A DNA stretch of 64,000 bases from Bullera alba (GCA_001600095.1 BCIX01000004.1:1678586-1742585), one strand, 5' to 3'. Counted from the stretch's first letter, positions 1 to 11,926 are shown. Made by a program: numbers and translations. Notes: generated by a model from the letters alone, not told the origin.

Positions 1-503
1 TCAGTTCTGATACGGCGGGGTACTTTCGGTAGTGTTACTGACCTCCATTGTAGACCATTTTCGGCGACTCTTCTTCTCAGTCAGCGGGCAGAGGTGTGGT
101 GCGATCTCTTACGCGCTTTTCCGCTCTTGCTTCCACGTTGATGAAGCGATAGGCGATACTGTGAGCGAAGTAGCCAGTGTAGAACGAGAGCAAGCTTGAC
201 TGAATGGACAGGGGCAACAACATGGGACATTGGATTATCTGATGACGTGGCATTTAATTCCCAAAGTTAACACCCGCCGTTATCACTCGCGTTTTCGAGA
301 CACCGGTGAGCAACCACACTCTGATCACATTGACAGTCCTCGACCTGGTGTCAAACACAAAGATCCAGCATTGCTTGTACTAGATCGATCAGGATAAAGG
401 ACAGGATCGAGCTTGCTTCACTCCTTCTTGACTTCACGACAACAATCTTGACGGTTCGCCTGGTCTTGTGCCGGGAGGTCCGATCCAAAACTCCTCGACT
501 GAA
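1..503. other. Intergenic, left edge; no supported gene
   Basis: No reading frame here has convincing protein character. It precedes the ATG at 504, so it holds the promoter and leader of the TPR gene. A reverse-strand ATG at 56-58 followed by a few codons and a GTCAGT donor-like site could be the first exon of a gene leaving the window to the left, but the evidence is only a few codons. Confidence 0.4.
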
Positions 504-2664
504 ATGGTTGCGTCCAGCTCTTCACCCAATGCGACTCTGCACGCTCTAACAGAACGACTGGCGTCCCATTCTCGATCTCTTGCTCCACTTGGCTTTCCCT
601 CGGCGGAAAAGATCAACTCGTATCGCCAGCCAGCGCCTCCGCCGCAGCTACCCGCTCTCCAACTTGCATCTCGACACCAGATCCTGCCCACGGCACAGAC
701 CGGGGCCGGTCGGACGAACGGCGATGACAAGGGACGATGCCCGGATAGAAAGGCGTACCCTTACAAAGATGAGCATGTGGATGTGAGATGTGCGAGGTGC
801 AGCGAGGAGGAGCTCGAGGATTTCGAGTACGACATGGGCGTCGTGCTGAGGAGAGAGTATGATTGCTGGGTGGAGCAATGCTGGTGAGTCACCCGCGAGC
901 TGGACGTAAATGTGCTGTTTTAATACTGCTTGCTCCAGGACCGAAGCATTCCACCACCTATTCACCCATTCCCTACCGACGTTGATCATCCACCTGATCC
1001 TCACAGGATCATCGCCGACTTTTCTCCGGCGGAACATTGTCCACGGCGGACCTGTCATCGATTACCTCTTTCAAACACAGATGCTGGAGCTCATGTTTGT
1101 CGAGCTGGAACTCCGGCTCTCTGGATCACGACCCCCGGAGAATAATATCGGAAAAGCACCTCCAAACCCGGGCCCACTGCCCCTCCCCGCACCAGCAGTA
1201 GCACAAGGAGTGCCCCGTGACGGAGTCTGCTTCATGGCCCTGGCGTACCAACACGGTGTCCCTGACGAGGAGGATGATCACGGCATGTGCTTGTGTCAAT
1301 TGACGACATGTCTCCAGTGTTTCAAGTCTGCCCAGACGATGCGAAAAGGCCCAATCAGCTTGCTCCCTTACGAGCTCTGCAACACCGAGGTCGTACATGG
1401 ATGGACGGGGCAAAAGGAGACGTACGAACAAGCACAGGCTCGTAAAGCCGGAATACGCTCTCACCTCTCGCCACTCCAACCTCTACCCACGGGACAGGGA
1501 TTCGTTCGAAATGCTCGAGCTGCACCAAGCCCCGCTGCGCCCAAACCAATGCCCATCTTCTCTCACCCGCAGATGACGGATGTGCTCGCTGTGGAGGAAC
1601 ACCTCCGGTGGCGATTGAAGGAGATGGGAGCGAATGATCCCGCTGTAGAAGCCAGATATGGACCTTCCACCAATGCTCCAGCAGCTCTGGAAGGCGTCGA
1701 CCTGCCTGAGCCATCGGACGATCGGTCAGAGGATGGCAGTATGAAAAGCGGACCAAGTCCCAATCAGGCTCCGCCAAAAGGCAGAATGGTCAAGGTGACA
1801 AAGGGCAAGTCGAAGGTGCGGAGACTGGTCAATGGGCAGGGCTTGGCTGCGAAGAAGGCAGAGAACAAGAAGGACGATGGGAAGGGTAAACCCATCTGCT
1901 ACCTGCCAAAGGAGTGGGCAGAAGCAGATCCAAATACGAGGAATATGGCGATAGTCCTGACTTTTCGGCACTTTGTCAAGGTGAGTACCAGTACACTGAA
2001 CTCGGATGATCGCTGACCCCTCGTCCACAGCTGCTCCACCAAGTCGCGACTGCATCTTCCCCCTTCTCCTACCCTTCCTACCTCTACGACGTGCAGGATC
2101 TAGACCGTGTTCACCCTATCGCCCTATATCGCAAACTCGCAGAACCCAGCGTCAGCCGGAGTCAGTCGCCCAAGGAGCTCAGGGCGTGGCAGGAGTGCAT
2201 GGACAAATGGGCCGAGGAGCTCGGGGCAAGGGAGAAGGCCATGGTGAGTGTGTGATGATATTTGCAGTCGCAGTAACTCACGACGAACTTAGGGCAACAT
2301 TTATGTCAACGACAAAGACCTGATATCGGCAGTGGAGCACTACACCCGTGCAATCTCGCTCGATCCGAAGAAGACGGTCTATTTCTCGAACCGGGCCGTC
2401 GCGCTCAATTCGCTAGGCGAACACGAACGCGCCGAGCTCGACTGCAGATACATCCTATCCCGGGACAGCAAGAACGGCAAGGCGTTCTACCAGCGAGCCC
2501 TGGCCAGAGGCGGGATGGGAAGATGGAGAGAGGCGGAAGCGGATCTAAAGGACTGTTTCCGATTTCAGCCGGGCAACGAGAGCGCCAAAAAGCTCATGGC
2601 GGTCGTCAAGGGCGAGATAGCAAAGCTGCCAAAGCTCAGTGCGAAGGATGTCACGGACTTTTAG
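504..2664 (+). CDS. Cys-rich protein with C-terminal TPR repeats
   Basis: Four exons (504-883, 939-1980, 2031-2243, 2293-2664) join into 668 codons without a stop. The start is the first ATG (504); the frame is open a little upstream but only with a GTG. The N-terminal half holds scattered cysteines (RCARC near residue 100, CLCQ...CLQC near 250) without a zinc-finger pattern I can name. The middle is Pro- and Lys-rich and probably disordered. The last 120 residues form about three tetratricopeptide repeats: AVEHYTRAISLDP, then YFSNRAVALNSLGEHERA, then AFYQRALARGGMGRWREA. TPRs normally bind partner proteins, often chaperones; the partner here is unknown. The family was not recognised beyond the TPR. 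All three introns have GTGAGT donors, and intron phases fit the joins. Confidence 0.8.
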
Positions 2665-2915
2665 TCCTCATGAGGTCAACATCACCATGCGGGAGTGCCT
2701 AGTGGACAAAAAGGGAGCTGGCGTCGGTGGCGTCACTCCCTCGGTCAATTTCGTATCAAAGCGTCCTTTCACTATCTCATCACTCAGTCACCCGCTGATC
2801 CCATCAACGAGTACTCTTCGACGCGCTTACTGATGTCCTTATCTCCTCATTTCCTTCTCGTACATAGCACGCTGATGCGCACTTGTTACCGTTGACACCT
2901 TCAGTACACCTGAAC

Positions 2916-5032
2916 ATGCCAGCTGGCTTCACCCTCAAGGGACTGTCCCCATCTCGCGCTTCCCTCTCACTCTCCATTTCTCCTTCCGGGCAGCCATCAC
3001 CTCTGTCCTCTCCGGGCCGGTCACCACGTTCGATCACCGACGACCGAGCTGAGTATCTCCCTGTATCGACGCCTTCACCCATCAAGGCGGTGACGAGGGA
3101 TGAGGCGTTCAAAGTGGTGAAGCGTCTGGAAAATGTATTGGCCGCATGGAACGAGTATAGATTGAGCCTGGCTGCTAGTGGGAAGGCGGGGATGCGATTG
3201 GCAAGCGCGGTGAAGGATCTATGTGGGGTATTGGACAAAGCCGACGTCCCGTGTAAGTCTCACTGTATCCACTTGGGCGACTTGTGCGAGTACTGATACA
3301 CTGAACAGGTCTTACCCTCAAGCCGGTATCTGCGTCGTTGGAGGGATCAGCGGAGCTATTAACCAAGTTGTCCAAGAAAGTGGATGGGACGTACGATCAA
3401 GTCAACACCTCTGCCTCGAAGTACTTCACCCTCTTGGCCGTGAGTCGGCCTGCCTTTCTCGTTATATTCCGGGGACGGAGCTGAATCTGCCGAAGAAAGA
3501 AAGCAGGAGCCACGACGTATACCTGAATGCCATTGGGAAAAAGCACGACAAGGCGGAGAAGGCATATCGCAAAGTGTCTAAAACGCTCAACGATTCCGCC
3601 GCCGCGCACTCTGGCATCGAGGCTTACAAGACCTCTCTGGCGGACGATATCGCCAGGTCCACAGAGTCAGTCGAGGTCGCAACAGTCTGGGAGGTCGCTG
3701 ACGTGGGACAGGGATCAAGGGCTTCTCATTGGCTCAAAGCAGGCTGGGGTGTTGCTCAGCATGGCGAGCTCGAGCGGGGCCCTGGCTAGGAACCTCACGT
3801 CTTTCTTCGCAGATGGGATGAAGAAGACCGGCGGTTATCACAGCGAAATCGAGTACTGTAAGTACCAGCTTGTTAATAGCGTGAAGCCACTCACTAGCTG
3901 ACGACGGTAGACTCGACTTTGGCAGAGCTGAAATGGCAAGGACGGCAACCTATCCCCCTAGACGACGATGTCGAAGAGGCCCACCGCGAGGAGATTCGGT
4001 TGACAAAGACCAGAGTCGCGCTCGGAGAGATGGATGTCGTCGGGAAGGATGTATGGACAAAGGCTAAAACCGCAGACGTACCGGTGTCGCCTACCCCGCC
4101 CACACCCCAATCCGCGCCTAGGCCCCCCTTGATTGGACCTCGGAAGTCCACGCCGGTCGTCCTGCCCACTCTCAAAGGTCTGTCTAGCGGGCCGGTTGCT
4201 TCTCCCACGACTTCTACTTCCCCTGGATCGAGAGCTCTTCCGCAAGGCGACCGGACCGAAGACGAGAAGCATGTCGTCCGAGCGTCTCCCCACCTGGAGG
4301 GATCAGCCAAAACCGGTATGACCTCACCCTCGACCCAAGGCTCTTCGGCGTCTGTTCGGACCGCACATACCGTACACACTGTCTCGAGCTCTGAAAATTC
4401 GGCTCACTCGTCGCAGTTGCCCGCGCATGCGAATCCAGCATCTCACTCAAGACCTCCGATCCAGACACAGCTCTCTGCTAGTTCGCACGGCGAGCCATAC
4501 AACCGGCTCCTCGTTCGTGATAGGATCACATCGAACATTGACAACCCATCTCGCGAGGCTCCCCGAACGGATCAGCTTTCATACTTTGATCGCCCGACCG
4601 GCTTCCACACTGCCACTCATCAACAAGCGGTCCACCCCTTTCAGCCCGGACACAACGCCCGCCCGTCCCAGAGGAGGAGCGTTTCCCAAGTCGCCAGAGA
4701 GATGGAGGATCGGGTTGCAACCGAGAGACAGAGTGCTTTCGAGGTATACCAGCAGCATGGGCGTTTCGTCGCCGGATGCGAGTTGTGCGGGATGGACTAT
4801 GATCGCATGTGAGCACCCCACAATCATCTAGCCAACTTGCACCCATAGGGATGCTGACGAGGACGAAGGGTTCGAGCGAGACAGCCGCAGAATCATCGAC
4901 GAGTCACTATGCCTCCGGTGTATTCCCATCCCGAGGAACATCGACAAAGAGAAGAGCAGACGGAGTACGATCGCTTTGAGGGGATCTCAGAAGGGAGGCG
5001 AGTGGAACCGAGGATGGATCGTCGATATCTAG
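2916..5032 (+). CDS. I-BAR/IMD-like membrane-shaping protein with C-terminal paired CxxC
   Basis: Starts at ATG 2916 (MPAGFTLKGLSPSRASL). After a Ser/Pro-rich leader, the stretch from about residue 60 to 300 is helical, with heptad-like Leu/Lys patterns (RDEAFKVVKRLENVLAAW; HDKAEKAYRKVSKTLN), as in fungal proteins with an I-BAR (IMD) coiled-coil domain that bends plasma membrane. Introns interrupt it near 3253-3309, 3440-3495 and 3858-3910; the stretch 3664-3745 probably also contains an intron, since the frame that continues (GVLLSMASSSGALARN) differs. The second half is Ser/Pro/Thr-rich and probably disordered. Near the end CELC lies before the last intron (about 4809-4850) and CLRC after it, in the spliced frame ending at TAG 5030-5032; together they could bind zinc. 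The I-BAR assignment is by resemblance; exon limits in the middle are approximate. Confidence 0.65.
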
Positions 5033-5409
5033 GCTGGGGGGTCAGTGGGTTGTCGGTGGTGTCTCCGAGTCCAAGAAGAAGTCAGGGTACTAGGCCAGAC
5101 TTTATGCAGGAGCAGGTGTGATGGGGCTTGGGTACTGCCTGGTGCTGCTACCGGAGAGGATATCAGCCCCTTTCTTTTGACGATCTTGACGACCTGCCAT
5201 GCACGATGTTCGACGAGCTGCCGTTAAAGGTGAAATCTGCTGGGCGGAGTGTCGCAACTAACGGGAAACTTTCTGGTACATATGCGACAACAATCTACAG
5301 GCTTAGGGTACAGCGATAACCCTAGACGTCCTCGAGACCAGCTCGGGCAATTCCCATCCTATCCCTTACCCACGTACTCCTAGGTGCTCCATATGACCCC
5401 TTCTCCGCC
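5033..5409. other. Convergent intergenic region
   Basis: Lies between the stop of the IMD-like gene (+) and the stop of the Ser/Pro-rich gene (-), so it holds two facing 3' untranslated regions. The short frames seen here lack any family signal. Confidence 0.5.
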
Positions 5410-6274
5410 TCACATCTTTGGCAAGCAGGGGATGGCCACACCCTCCAATCTGCGCGGTGTTCCGATGTGTATCTGATCCATGTCCAGCTCCTGACTGTAT
5501 CGCGAAGTTGTATGTGCTTTGGTTTCGGCACTGGGTCGACTACCAGTCTGAAGGTCGAAGAACGATTGGATGGATCGCGGTGTCAATGGCGAGTTGACGC
5601 TGAGTGGGGAGTGTGATCCCATAGAATGAGCATGGGCCGATATGGGCGACTCGTTCCAGCCCGAGATTGAGCTCGAGGTGTATTGGTATGCTGGACGGGG
5701 TGTGTGTGGCTGATAGCCCGAGTGTAGGGGTGGAGAGGCCGGTGTTAGGGGAGTGGGCTTGACTGGAAGTGATGATGTGGATAGGTTTCGTCTGGAGTGA
5801 CATGGCCTGGCGTACTGTGCAGCGTTAGCAATCAGCAGCCTCGGTCGGGAAGAGGTTGATAGGACCTACCACTGGCATGAGCTCTGGTGCTATAGCGTCG
5901 TCTATGGGCGACCCGCCATCACCCTCCCTGATGGCCTTGATGCGGTCTCCGCTGTGTGAGAGTGAGTGGGAATGGGACAAGGATCGCGTCATGGGCAGAC
6001 TCGGTCTCCTGGGGCTCATCTGTGCTTCGTGCTGAGATGGTGTAGTTGGGGATGGAGTGGGGTCGCTGATTGATCGTGGTCGGGTCTCAGCCTTGTGTAG
6101 AGCAGAGTAAGGCAGGGGCATGGGGCGATGGATGCGGTTGTGGTGGAGTTGCTTGGGTGATTCTGATGGATACTGTCGAGGTTTGGAGGTGGTGGTTTGC
6201 ATCGAGTCTTGACCAATCGACTTGAGTAGCTCGTCGAAGGATGGCAGAGGAGTTGATGGCGTAGTTGGCAGCAT
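5410..6274 (-). CDS. Small Ser/Pro-rich protein, unknown function
   Basis: Two exons on the reverse strand. Exon 1 starts at ATG 6274 (MLPTTPSTPLPSFDELLKSI) and ends ELMPV; a phase-0 intron (GTAGGT donor, CTAAC branch, CAG acceptor, about 5821-5869) joins it to YARPCHSRRNLSTSSLP, and the frame then runs to TGA 5410-5412. The product is about 255 residues, rich in Ser, Pro, His and Thr and mostly low complexity. RRNLS and SPRRPSLP resemble basophilic (PKA-like) and proline-directed phosphorylation sites. The acidic/hydrophobic N-terminal motif PSFDELLKSI could be a short interaction helix. I do not recognise the family. A regulator or adaptor would fit the composition, but that is inference. 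Confidence 0.6.
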
Positions 6275-7267
6275 GATGGCTGGGCTCTATAGACCCTGGT
6301 GTGAGTGGATGAAGTCTGGTGTGAAGTGTGTGTTTCAGTGAATCGGTGATACGAGAATCTTGTCAGTATGCATGACCGGCCTTTATACCATCAGAAGTCA
6401 GCTCGTGCAGGTATCTCCGGCCACAACGGTGGATGCGGCACGACGGAGCATCGCCATATCCAGGACCGGGTGACCTGGGCGAGTTACCATTTGTCGTATC
6501 GGAGAGATACGGTGGATTCGTGGTCTGGTTGACAACCGGATCTCTCCGTGCACCCATCAGGGACAGGCCAGGGCGGAAATCTGTCATTTTGCCCAAGTCG
6601 GACAACGGGTCTCCTTGGTGATTTGTATTTCGTCAAGGTACACCGCGTCAGTGGTGAAGCGGAGGACGTTGTCTAGTATCCTAACAACGGGCCGACGGCA
6701 GCACGGCAGTACTGTAGCTCTCCGCAAATCCCGACTGTCGCTGGGAAACCGACCTGTCACTCGTTGTCGTTGGGCTCTTGGCGCTGAAGGCGCTGAAGGT
6801 GACGATGGTCTGAGCAGCTAGGTGCGTGCTATGCCTGCAGCTGCCTAGAACAGATGCGAATGCACTGTGGTCTTCAGCCTGTTGAGGTGGTGTCAGATGA
6901 ATCGCAGAGCCGCTGCCCCTCACCTCCTCATGCATACGATGATACGGCGGAGTAGGAGCTCGCAGCCAGTCCGGCAGCCAGGCGGAGGAAGAAGAGCTTA
7001 ATTCTTACCCCCACTTTATTCTGGCTGCTCGTGGCTTTGCTTCCGTCGCCAGCTTCAGCTCGTTCCTCGATGCATGTTCCACGAAAATACATTCAAATCA
7101 GTGTTATCTAGCCATCACATCCTCGCGTCTACGCTATCTCGACCACCTACACCGCGCTCATCGCCTTCTGAGAGCCGAGTCTCGATCCCGGCGTCTTTGA
7201 AAATCTGGGAAAGTCCAGACAGCAATCCCGCTAGACCACTTCACCAACAAAATCCCATTTGGTCAAC
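6275..7267. other. Divergent intergenic region (Ser/Pro-rich gene / SMD3)
   Basis: About 1 kb between two divergent start codons, presumably both promoters. Its short frames show no family resemblance, and I saw no RNA gene in it. Confidence 0.5.
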
Positions 7268-7970
7268 ATGGCCAACCTCGGTGTCCCCATAAAGCTTCTG
7301 CATGAGTCGCTAGGACACATCATCACGGTCGAGCTGAAGACTGGAGAGGTGAGCTGTTTACTGCCTCGAGTGGCGGTCATGTCAGCTGATGCCATAGTGT
7401 AGATGTACAGAGGAAAATTGATGGAGGGTATGTCACACTGGCGGGGGAGTGGATAGCCGGAAAGAGGCTAACGTTCAATCTTCCTTCTCCTCCTCACTAC
7501 ATGGTCATTCTTACACCACACGAACCTGTGACATTGCACCCGCAGCCGAGGACTCGCTGAACATATCGCTGAGGGAGATCACGGTGACAGCAAGAGACGG
7601 ACGTGTGTCGCAGCTGGAGCAGGTGTACATCCGGGGTAGCATGGTGAGTGGAGTCATGCCGCTGCGATGTGCGGGACAGTGGTCACGTCACCGTTCAGCG
7701 GCGTAGATTGAGCTCCGCTAAATCCTCGCCAGATCCGATTCATGATTGTCCCAGACCTATTAGCCAACGCACCCATGTTCAAGCGAGTAGGCCCCAATGC
7801 TATGCGAGGACGAGGTATCGGAGCTGCGCGTGGACGAGCGACCATCCAGAGAGGTGAGTATACCATCAGAGGGATCAGTGATTGGTGCCGGAGAAGCTGT
7901 ACTAACCTAAACCTTTCCAGCCAATGCGAGAAGAGGAACGACGAGGACAAACCAGGGTGTTCGACGATAA
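7268..7970 (+). CDS. SMD3: Small nuclear ribonucleoprotein Sm-D3
   Basis: Five exons (7268-7348, 7403-7427, 7546-7643, 7733-7853, 7921-7970) give exactly 125 codons including the stop, a 124-residue protein of normal SmD3 length. The Sm fold is obvious: [19 protein letters not shown] (Sm1), then [19 protein letters not shown], and [19 protein letters not shown] (Sm2, with the conserved IRG). A basic Arg/Gly tail ([26 protein letters not shown]) follows. SmD3 pairs with SmB in the heptameric ring on U1, U2, U4 and U5 snRNAs and acts in nuclear pre-mRNA splicing. Exon 2 is only 25 nt long. Dense interruption by short introns matches the rest of the window. Confidence 0.97.
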
Positions 7971-9081
7971 AATGTGTAACAGAATATTGGCCGTCAAACT
8001 GTCGTCTGGCACGAAGACGGAGTTGTGCATGCACACCGCATGACCGAGGGCTGGACGTTCTGGGTATTCTGACGAAGAAGGAAATTCGTTGTCCACTGAC
8101 CCATGCTCATTCCGACTCCTCGACTGCACGACAGACTGACCCCCCGCCGTCTTCTTCAATGTACAAGTCGCTGACTTATCTACGATACTATCTCGTCTGA
8201 CGGCCCTACAGGCAATCGACAGCATGACCTGCACGGCCGCGCATGGAAGATCAGCTCTGACTGTGCTAATCAGACTTATAACTCCAAAAACATGCTTGGA
8301 CTGCTGAGAGGATTTCGGACCGTCATACTGGATTGCACTTCATACGCTGACGATCTGACGATGTGATGATACAATTGAGCTGGACTAGACACGACTTTGG
8401 CTAAGCTTGTTTCCGATGGAGTCACCCCTGTCGAGGATGTCGAGGTTGTTTGATTCCGCCACTTTTGCCACCTGTCGCGGGATTATTTTTGGGTGATCTC
8501 GGAATTTTGGTCCCGCATTTCCATTGGTCGGTGAGCGCATGACGGCGGGGGACAACAACAACAGTGGGAGCATGGGAGTGTAGAGAGCCTGTAGCATCCT
8601 CGCTGTGCATGTCATTCACAATCGACACTGCACACCAACACTTCAATCCCAACGCACGCTACTATATCCCAGCCATCCCACTCCAGCGGAAACACTGTTA
8701 CACACAAGTCCGAACGACCACACCCGGGAAAGGGTAATTGGTGAGTCTCGGGATCATTAAATTCATCTACTGCACAAAGTAGTAGTCGGCATCCTCCTCC
8801 GTCCTCCCTTGCCTCAGCTTGCCTCCCACGTCGATCCTATACATCCGACGCTAGCCCTGTCTCGCTCTTCACATGTTCCTGATGGGCCATGTCTCGTCGA
8901 CCTATTCTGGGCACTAGTCACCGACGCGTGATCTCGCCCTTGAGACTGGCGATCAAACCAGAAGCAGGTCAAACCTAAGACCCATGGATGTCCCCTTTTG
9001 CCCCCAAAAGGTCTTCCTCCTACCATCCTCCTCAGAACGTTCTTCTCGCTGTCAGAGTCGCACTGACAGCGGTTGGTCACC
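7971..9081. other. Intergenic: SMD3 3' end and transcription-factor leader
   Basis: About 1.1 kb between two genes on the same strand. The right end carries several upstream ATGs before the transcription-factor start (see the uORF at 8984). I see no other gene; 8400-8650 contains only short reverse frames without family character. Confidence 0.5.
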
Positions 9082-9085
9082 ATGA
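8984..9085 (+). promoter_or_regulatory. Upstream ORF overlapping the transcription-factor start (ATGA)
   Basis: ATG 8984 opens a 33-codon frame whose TGA (9083-9085) overlaps the main ATG (9082-9084) as ATGA. Further upstream ATGs at 8873 and 8889 also end before the main start. If the transcript begins upstream of 8870, this layout would favour termination-reinitiation and translational control. The transcript start is not known. Confidence 0.35.
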
Positions 9086-11613
9086 CAGATCCTCATCCCC
9101 CTTTGACGCGTCAGGACTGGAGTGGTGTAGGCTACATCCCATCGACATTACCACCTCCGCCTTTCTGCCTATCCCCCCAAGGGAGTCAGGTGGGTCAGGA
9201 TCGCTGCCGAAGTCGAAGGGTCTCGCTGACATTCTTGCAGATGACCACCGCGCGACACTCATTCTCTTGGCCCATAGCTAGAGATCCTATACCCAGTTCT
9301 TCAAAACGTGGTTCTCTCCAGGAAACCCACCTCGACAGACGCGTCGGTCCCTCTTCTTCCGTACTGCAATCCACGGTACCCATCGCAAACAACCCAACCT
9401 ACTCCAACTTCCAGCCCACATCAATGTCGGCTCCAGTCGCCGTGCAGTCCCAGCCCCAGGACAGGCCTTATCAAGGTGAGTCTCACGTGTGTGCCAGAAA
9501 TGTGTCTCCCGCTGACCATTTTCACCCAAAAGTCTGGGGCGAGAGACCAATAGAACCCAGCCATGCGCCCTGTAATGCTGTCATCACACCCCCGCCATCG
9601 TCCAGTCGATTTGAGCAGCTCCTCAAAGCGAAACTCGCAGCCGAGAAACGAAAGCCAGCGCCAGTCGCACCCGCTGCAAATGTCGCAGCCTCCAGGGGTG
9701 TCGATACCGCGTTTGCGAAGCTGCAGAACGTGGATACCGTCTTCAACCGCGGTTTCGTCGAACAACTGTACAACACACCTGCTGCGGTGAAGGAAGGCCC
9801 GTCTTCCGAAGCATCCTCATCGCGGGCCCCGCAACAATCTCCATACCCCCAACCGCAAGGACTGGCTCAATCGATCCCACAGTCCCTTCCGCAACCACCG
9901 GTGACCTCATACTCGGTCGCACCAAGATTCGACGCGGGCATGGTCAGCCAAAACTCGTTCAACCCTCCTCAAGCCAATTCCACTCCACAAGGCGATCTCT
10001 CCTCCGTCTTCCGAGCCATTGTTGCTGAACGCATCAGCAGCATGTACGCCAATTCTCAGCAGAGCGCACCCGCTCCACCTCCTTTGAACGAGTCGAGCTT
10101 CTTGGGCGCTACTTCACAAGGACCTTGGACCGGCTTCTCGTCGAATCTCGGTGCGATGCCAGCGAGCCCAGCCTATGCCTCGGGAAGCCTGCCCATGGCT
10201 GCGCCATCGGTTCCGCAAACCCCGCCAACGTTCAAGTATGAGCCATGGGCCGAGCAGACCCCGGTCCAAGTCAAGATTGAGGAAGACTGGCCACCCACAT
10301 CCAACTCCCGAGGGATTCAGGTAAAGCTCGAGCCGGATACGCAAGGGCAAAGTGCCTACCCTTTCCTTTGGAATCTCACCCCTCCCGACCACCACAATCA
10401 CGAGCGCAACGCCAGTCACCGGACACCAGACATGACGCACTCTGCGTCCGATTCCCTTGATTCGATCTCGTTAGCACCGCTCACGCCGGTCATGAGCTCG
10501 ACATTGACACCACTGTCCCCGGTCGACGTCAAACCCATCATCAACTCTCCGGCCAGATCACTGGTCAGCTTGCCAGACGAGGTGCCCATGTCCTACCCTA
10601 GCTTCGGACCGGACTACAGCTCAAGACTTTCCCTGTCCGAGCAACCGCGATACAACACCTTGTCCGACGGCGGCATGGATGGTGCTCCCGGTGGCGGCAT
10701 GTACGACTCTGGCGATCCCAACAATCACGGTCTCGGCGGTGACGGGTCGAATGGGTTTGGCAATGGCTTTGACTTTGGTCAAGGGGCTAGTGGAAGTGGT
10801 GGCAGTGGCAGCGGTGGCGATGGCGAGGACCACGGTGATCAGGATGATGGGCAGGGTGGCGGGCAGAAGAAGAGAGCGGCAAGAGGCAAGAAGCTTGCTC
10901 TTGCCTGTCATTTCTGCCGACGAAGAAAGCTCAAGTGAGTGAAGCGAGACCATTGGTGACAAACACATGTTGACGATATCTTCAGGTGTGATGGTCTAAA
11001 GCCCTCTTGTGACAATTGCGTGAAGCGAAATAACAAATGCGAATACGACGACAATGTCCGTCGTCGAGGACCTGGCAGGAAGACAAAGGAGATGCGTGAT
11101 CGCGCGGCCAGAGAAGCAGAAGCCGCCGGCATGACCAACGACCATTCGGCGACTTATGCCCAGGACCTCAATCTCGACCCGGAGCACCACCCTCACTTGC
11201 ACGAACACCACCACTATCACCACCAGCCAATGCTGCACGGCCACGAAGACGAGCACGTCGAGGTCGGCGAGGACGTCATGGAGGCCATGGGTGCCGTGAT
11301 TGACGCTGGACTGGGCGAGCTCGCAGCGGCCCACGGTGACCACCACGAGAACATTGATCCCGCGTTGATGGGTCTCACGGGTGAAGAGGCCGTCGCAGCC
11401 GCAGCCGCTGCCGCTCTGAGTGAAGAGACGCCGACGACCCTGGCGGAGATTGGAGATGTCCAGTTGGCTCAACAGGCGCTCGAGTACGAGGAGCAGGAAC
11501 GAAAGAGGAAGTTGGAGGCCGATGTGGAGGAGACTGCAAAGCGGCTCAAGATGGATTCCAATGGTCATCATGGGATTGGAGTCGGAGTCGGTCAATCCCG
11601 GTCCGACAGGTGA
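9082..11613 (+). CDS. Zn2Cys6 transcription factor with C-terminally placed zinc cluster
   Basis: Exons 9082-9189, 9241-9475, 9533-10934 and 10986-11613 total 2373 nt, giving 790 residues. The first two introns (51 and 57 nt) are multiples of three without stops, so the unspliced frame reads straight through them; their GTGGGT/GTGAGT donors, CTGAC branch sites and AG ends argue that they are real. The first 580 residues are Pro/Ser/Gln-rich, followed by a Gly/Ser/Asp-rich linker. The fungal zinc cluster lies at about residues 595-625: CHFCRRRKLKC, then CDNC, then CEY, six cysteines in the canonical spacing, interrupted by the last intron. Basic residues follow (RRRGPGRKTKEMRDRA). The tail is His-rich, then Ala/Glu-rich with coiled-coil potential. 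It should bind CGG-containing DNA in the nucleus. No fungal_trans domain is visible; target genes are unknown. Confidence 0.9.
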
Positions 11614-11926
11614 AGACGAGGTGGAGACGTGAATGGGCGACATGGATTTCGGGATTCTATAGCAACTTGCCGAGGACGTTGTGTAGACTGTACTCTACGA
11701 CTGTATGAAAGACGATACTTGCCAGACCAGACTATGACCGCATGCTGCGATCGAACGAGTGACAAGTGAAACAGAGTGGAGGTTTGAGCCGAGGACGAGT
11801 TTGAACATTTGTTGATCTGTCTAGTCAGCTCGTTCTGTCATCCAGTCTGTGTGTAGACCGTCAGCAGCTCGTCGCACGGAGAAAGACGCAGCGGTATCGC
11901 AAGAGAAGCAGTACCTCTGTGCAGAA
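11614..11926. other. Short intergenic region upstream of the helicase gene
   Basis: 313 bp between two genes on the same strand; holds the 3' untranslated region of the transcription-factor gene and the helicase promoter. No reading frame or RNA signature is evident. Confidence 0.5.

Noticed and set aside
1..58. Reverse-strand first exon at the left edge (ATG at 56-58)
   Set aside because: Only about five codons before a donor-like site; too little to support a gene.
7742..8200. 152-codon forward frame overlapping SMD3
   Set aside because: It reads through SMD3 exon 4 and the next intron; the spliced SmD3 is exactly 124 residues and ends at 7970.
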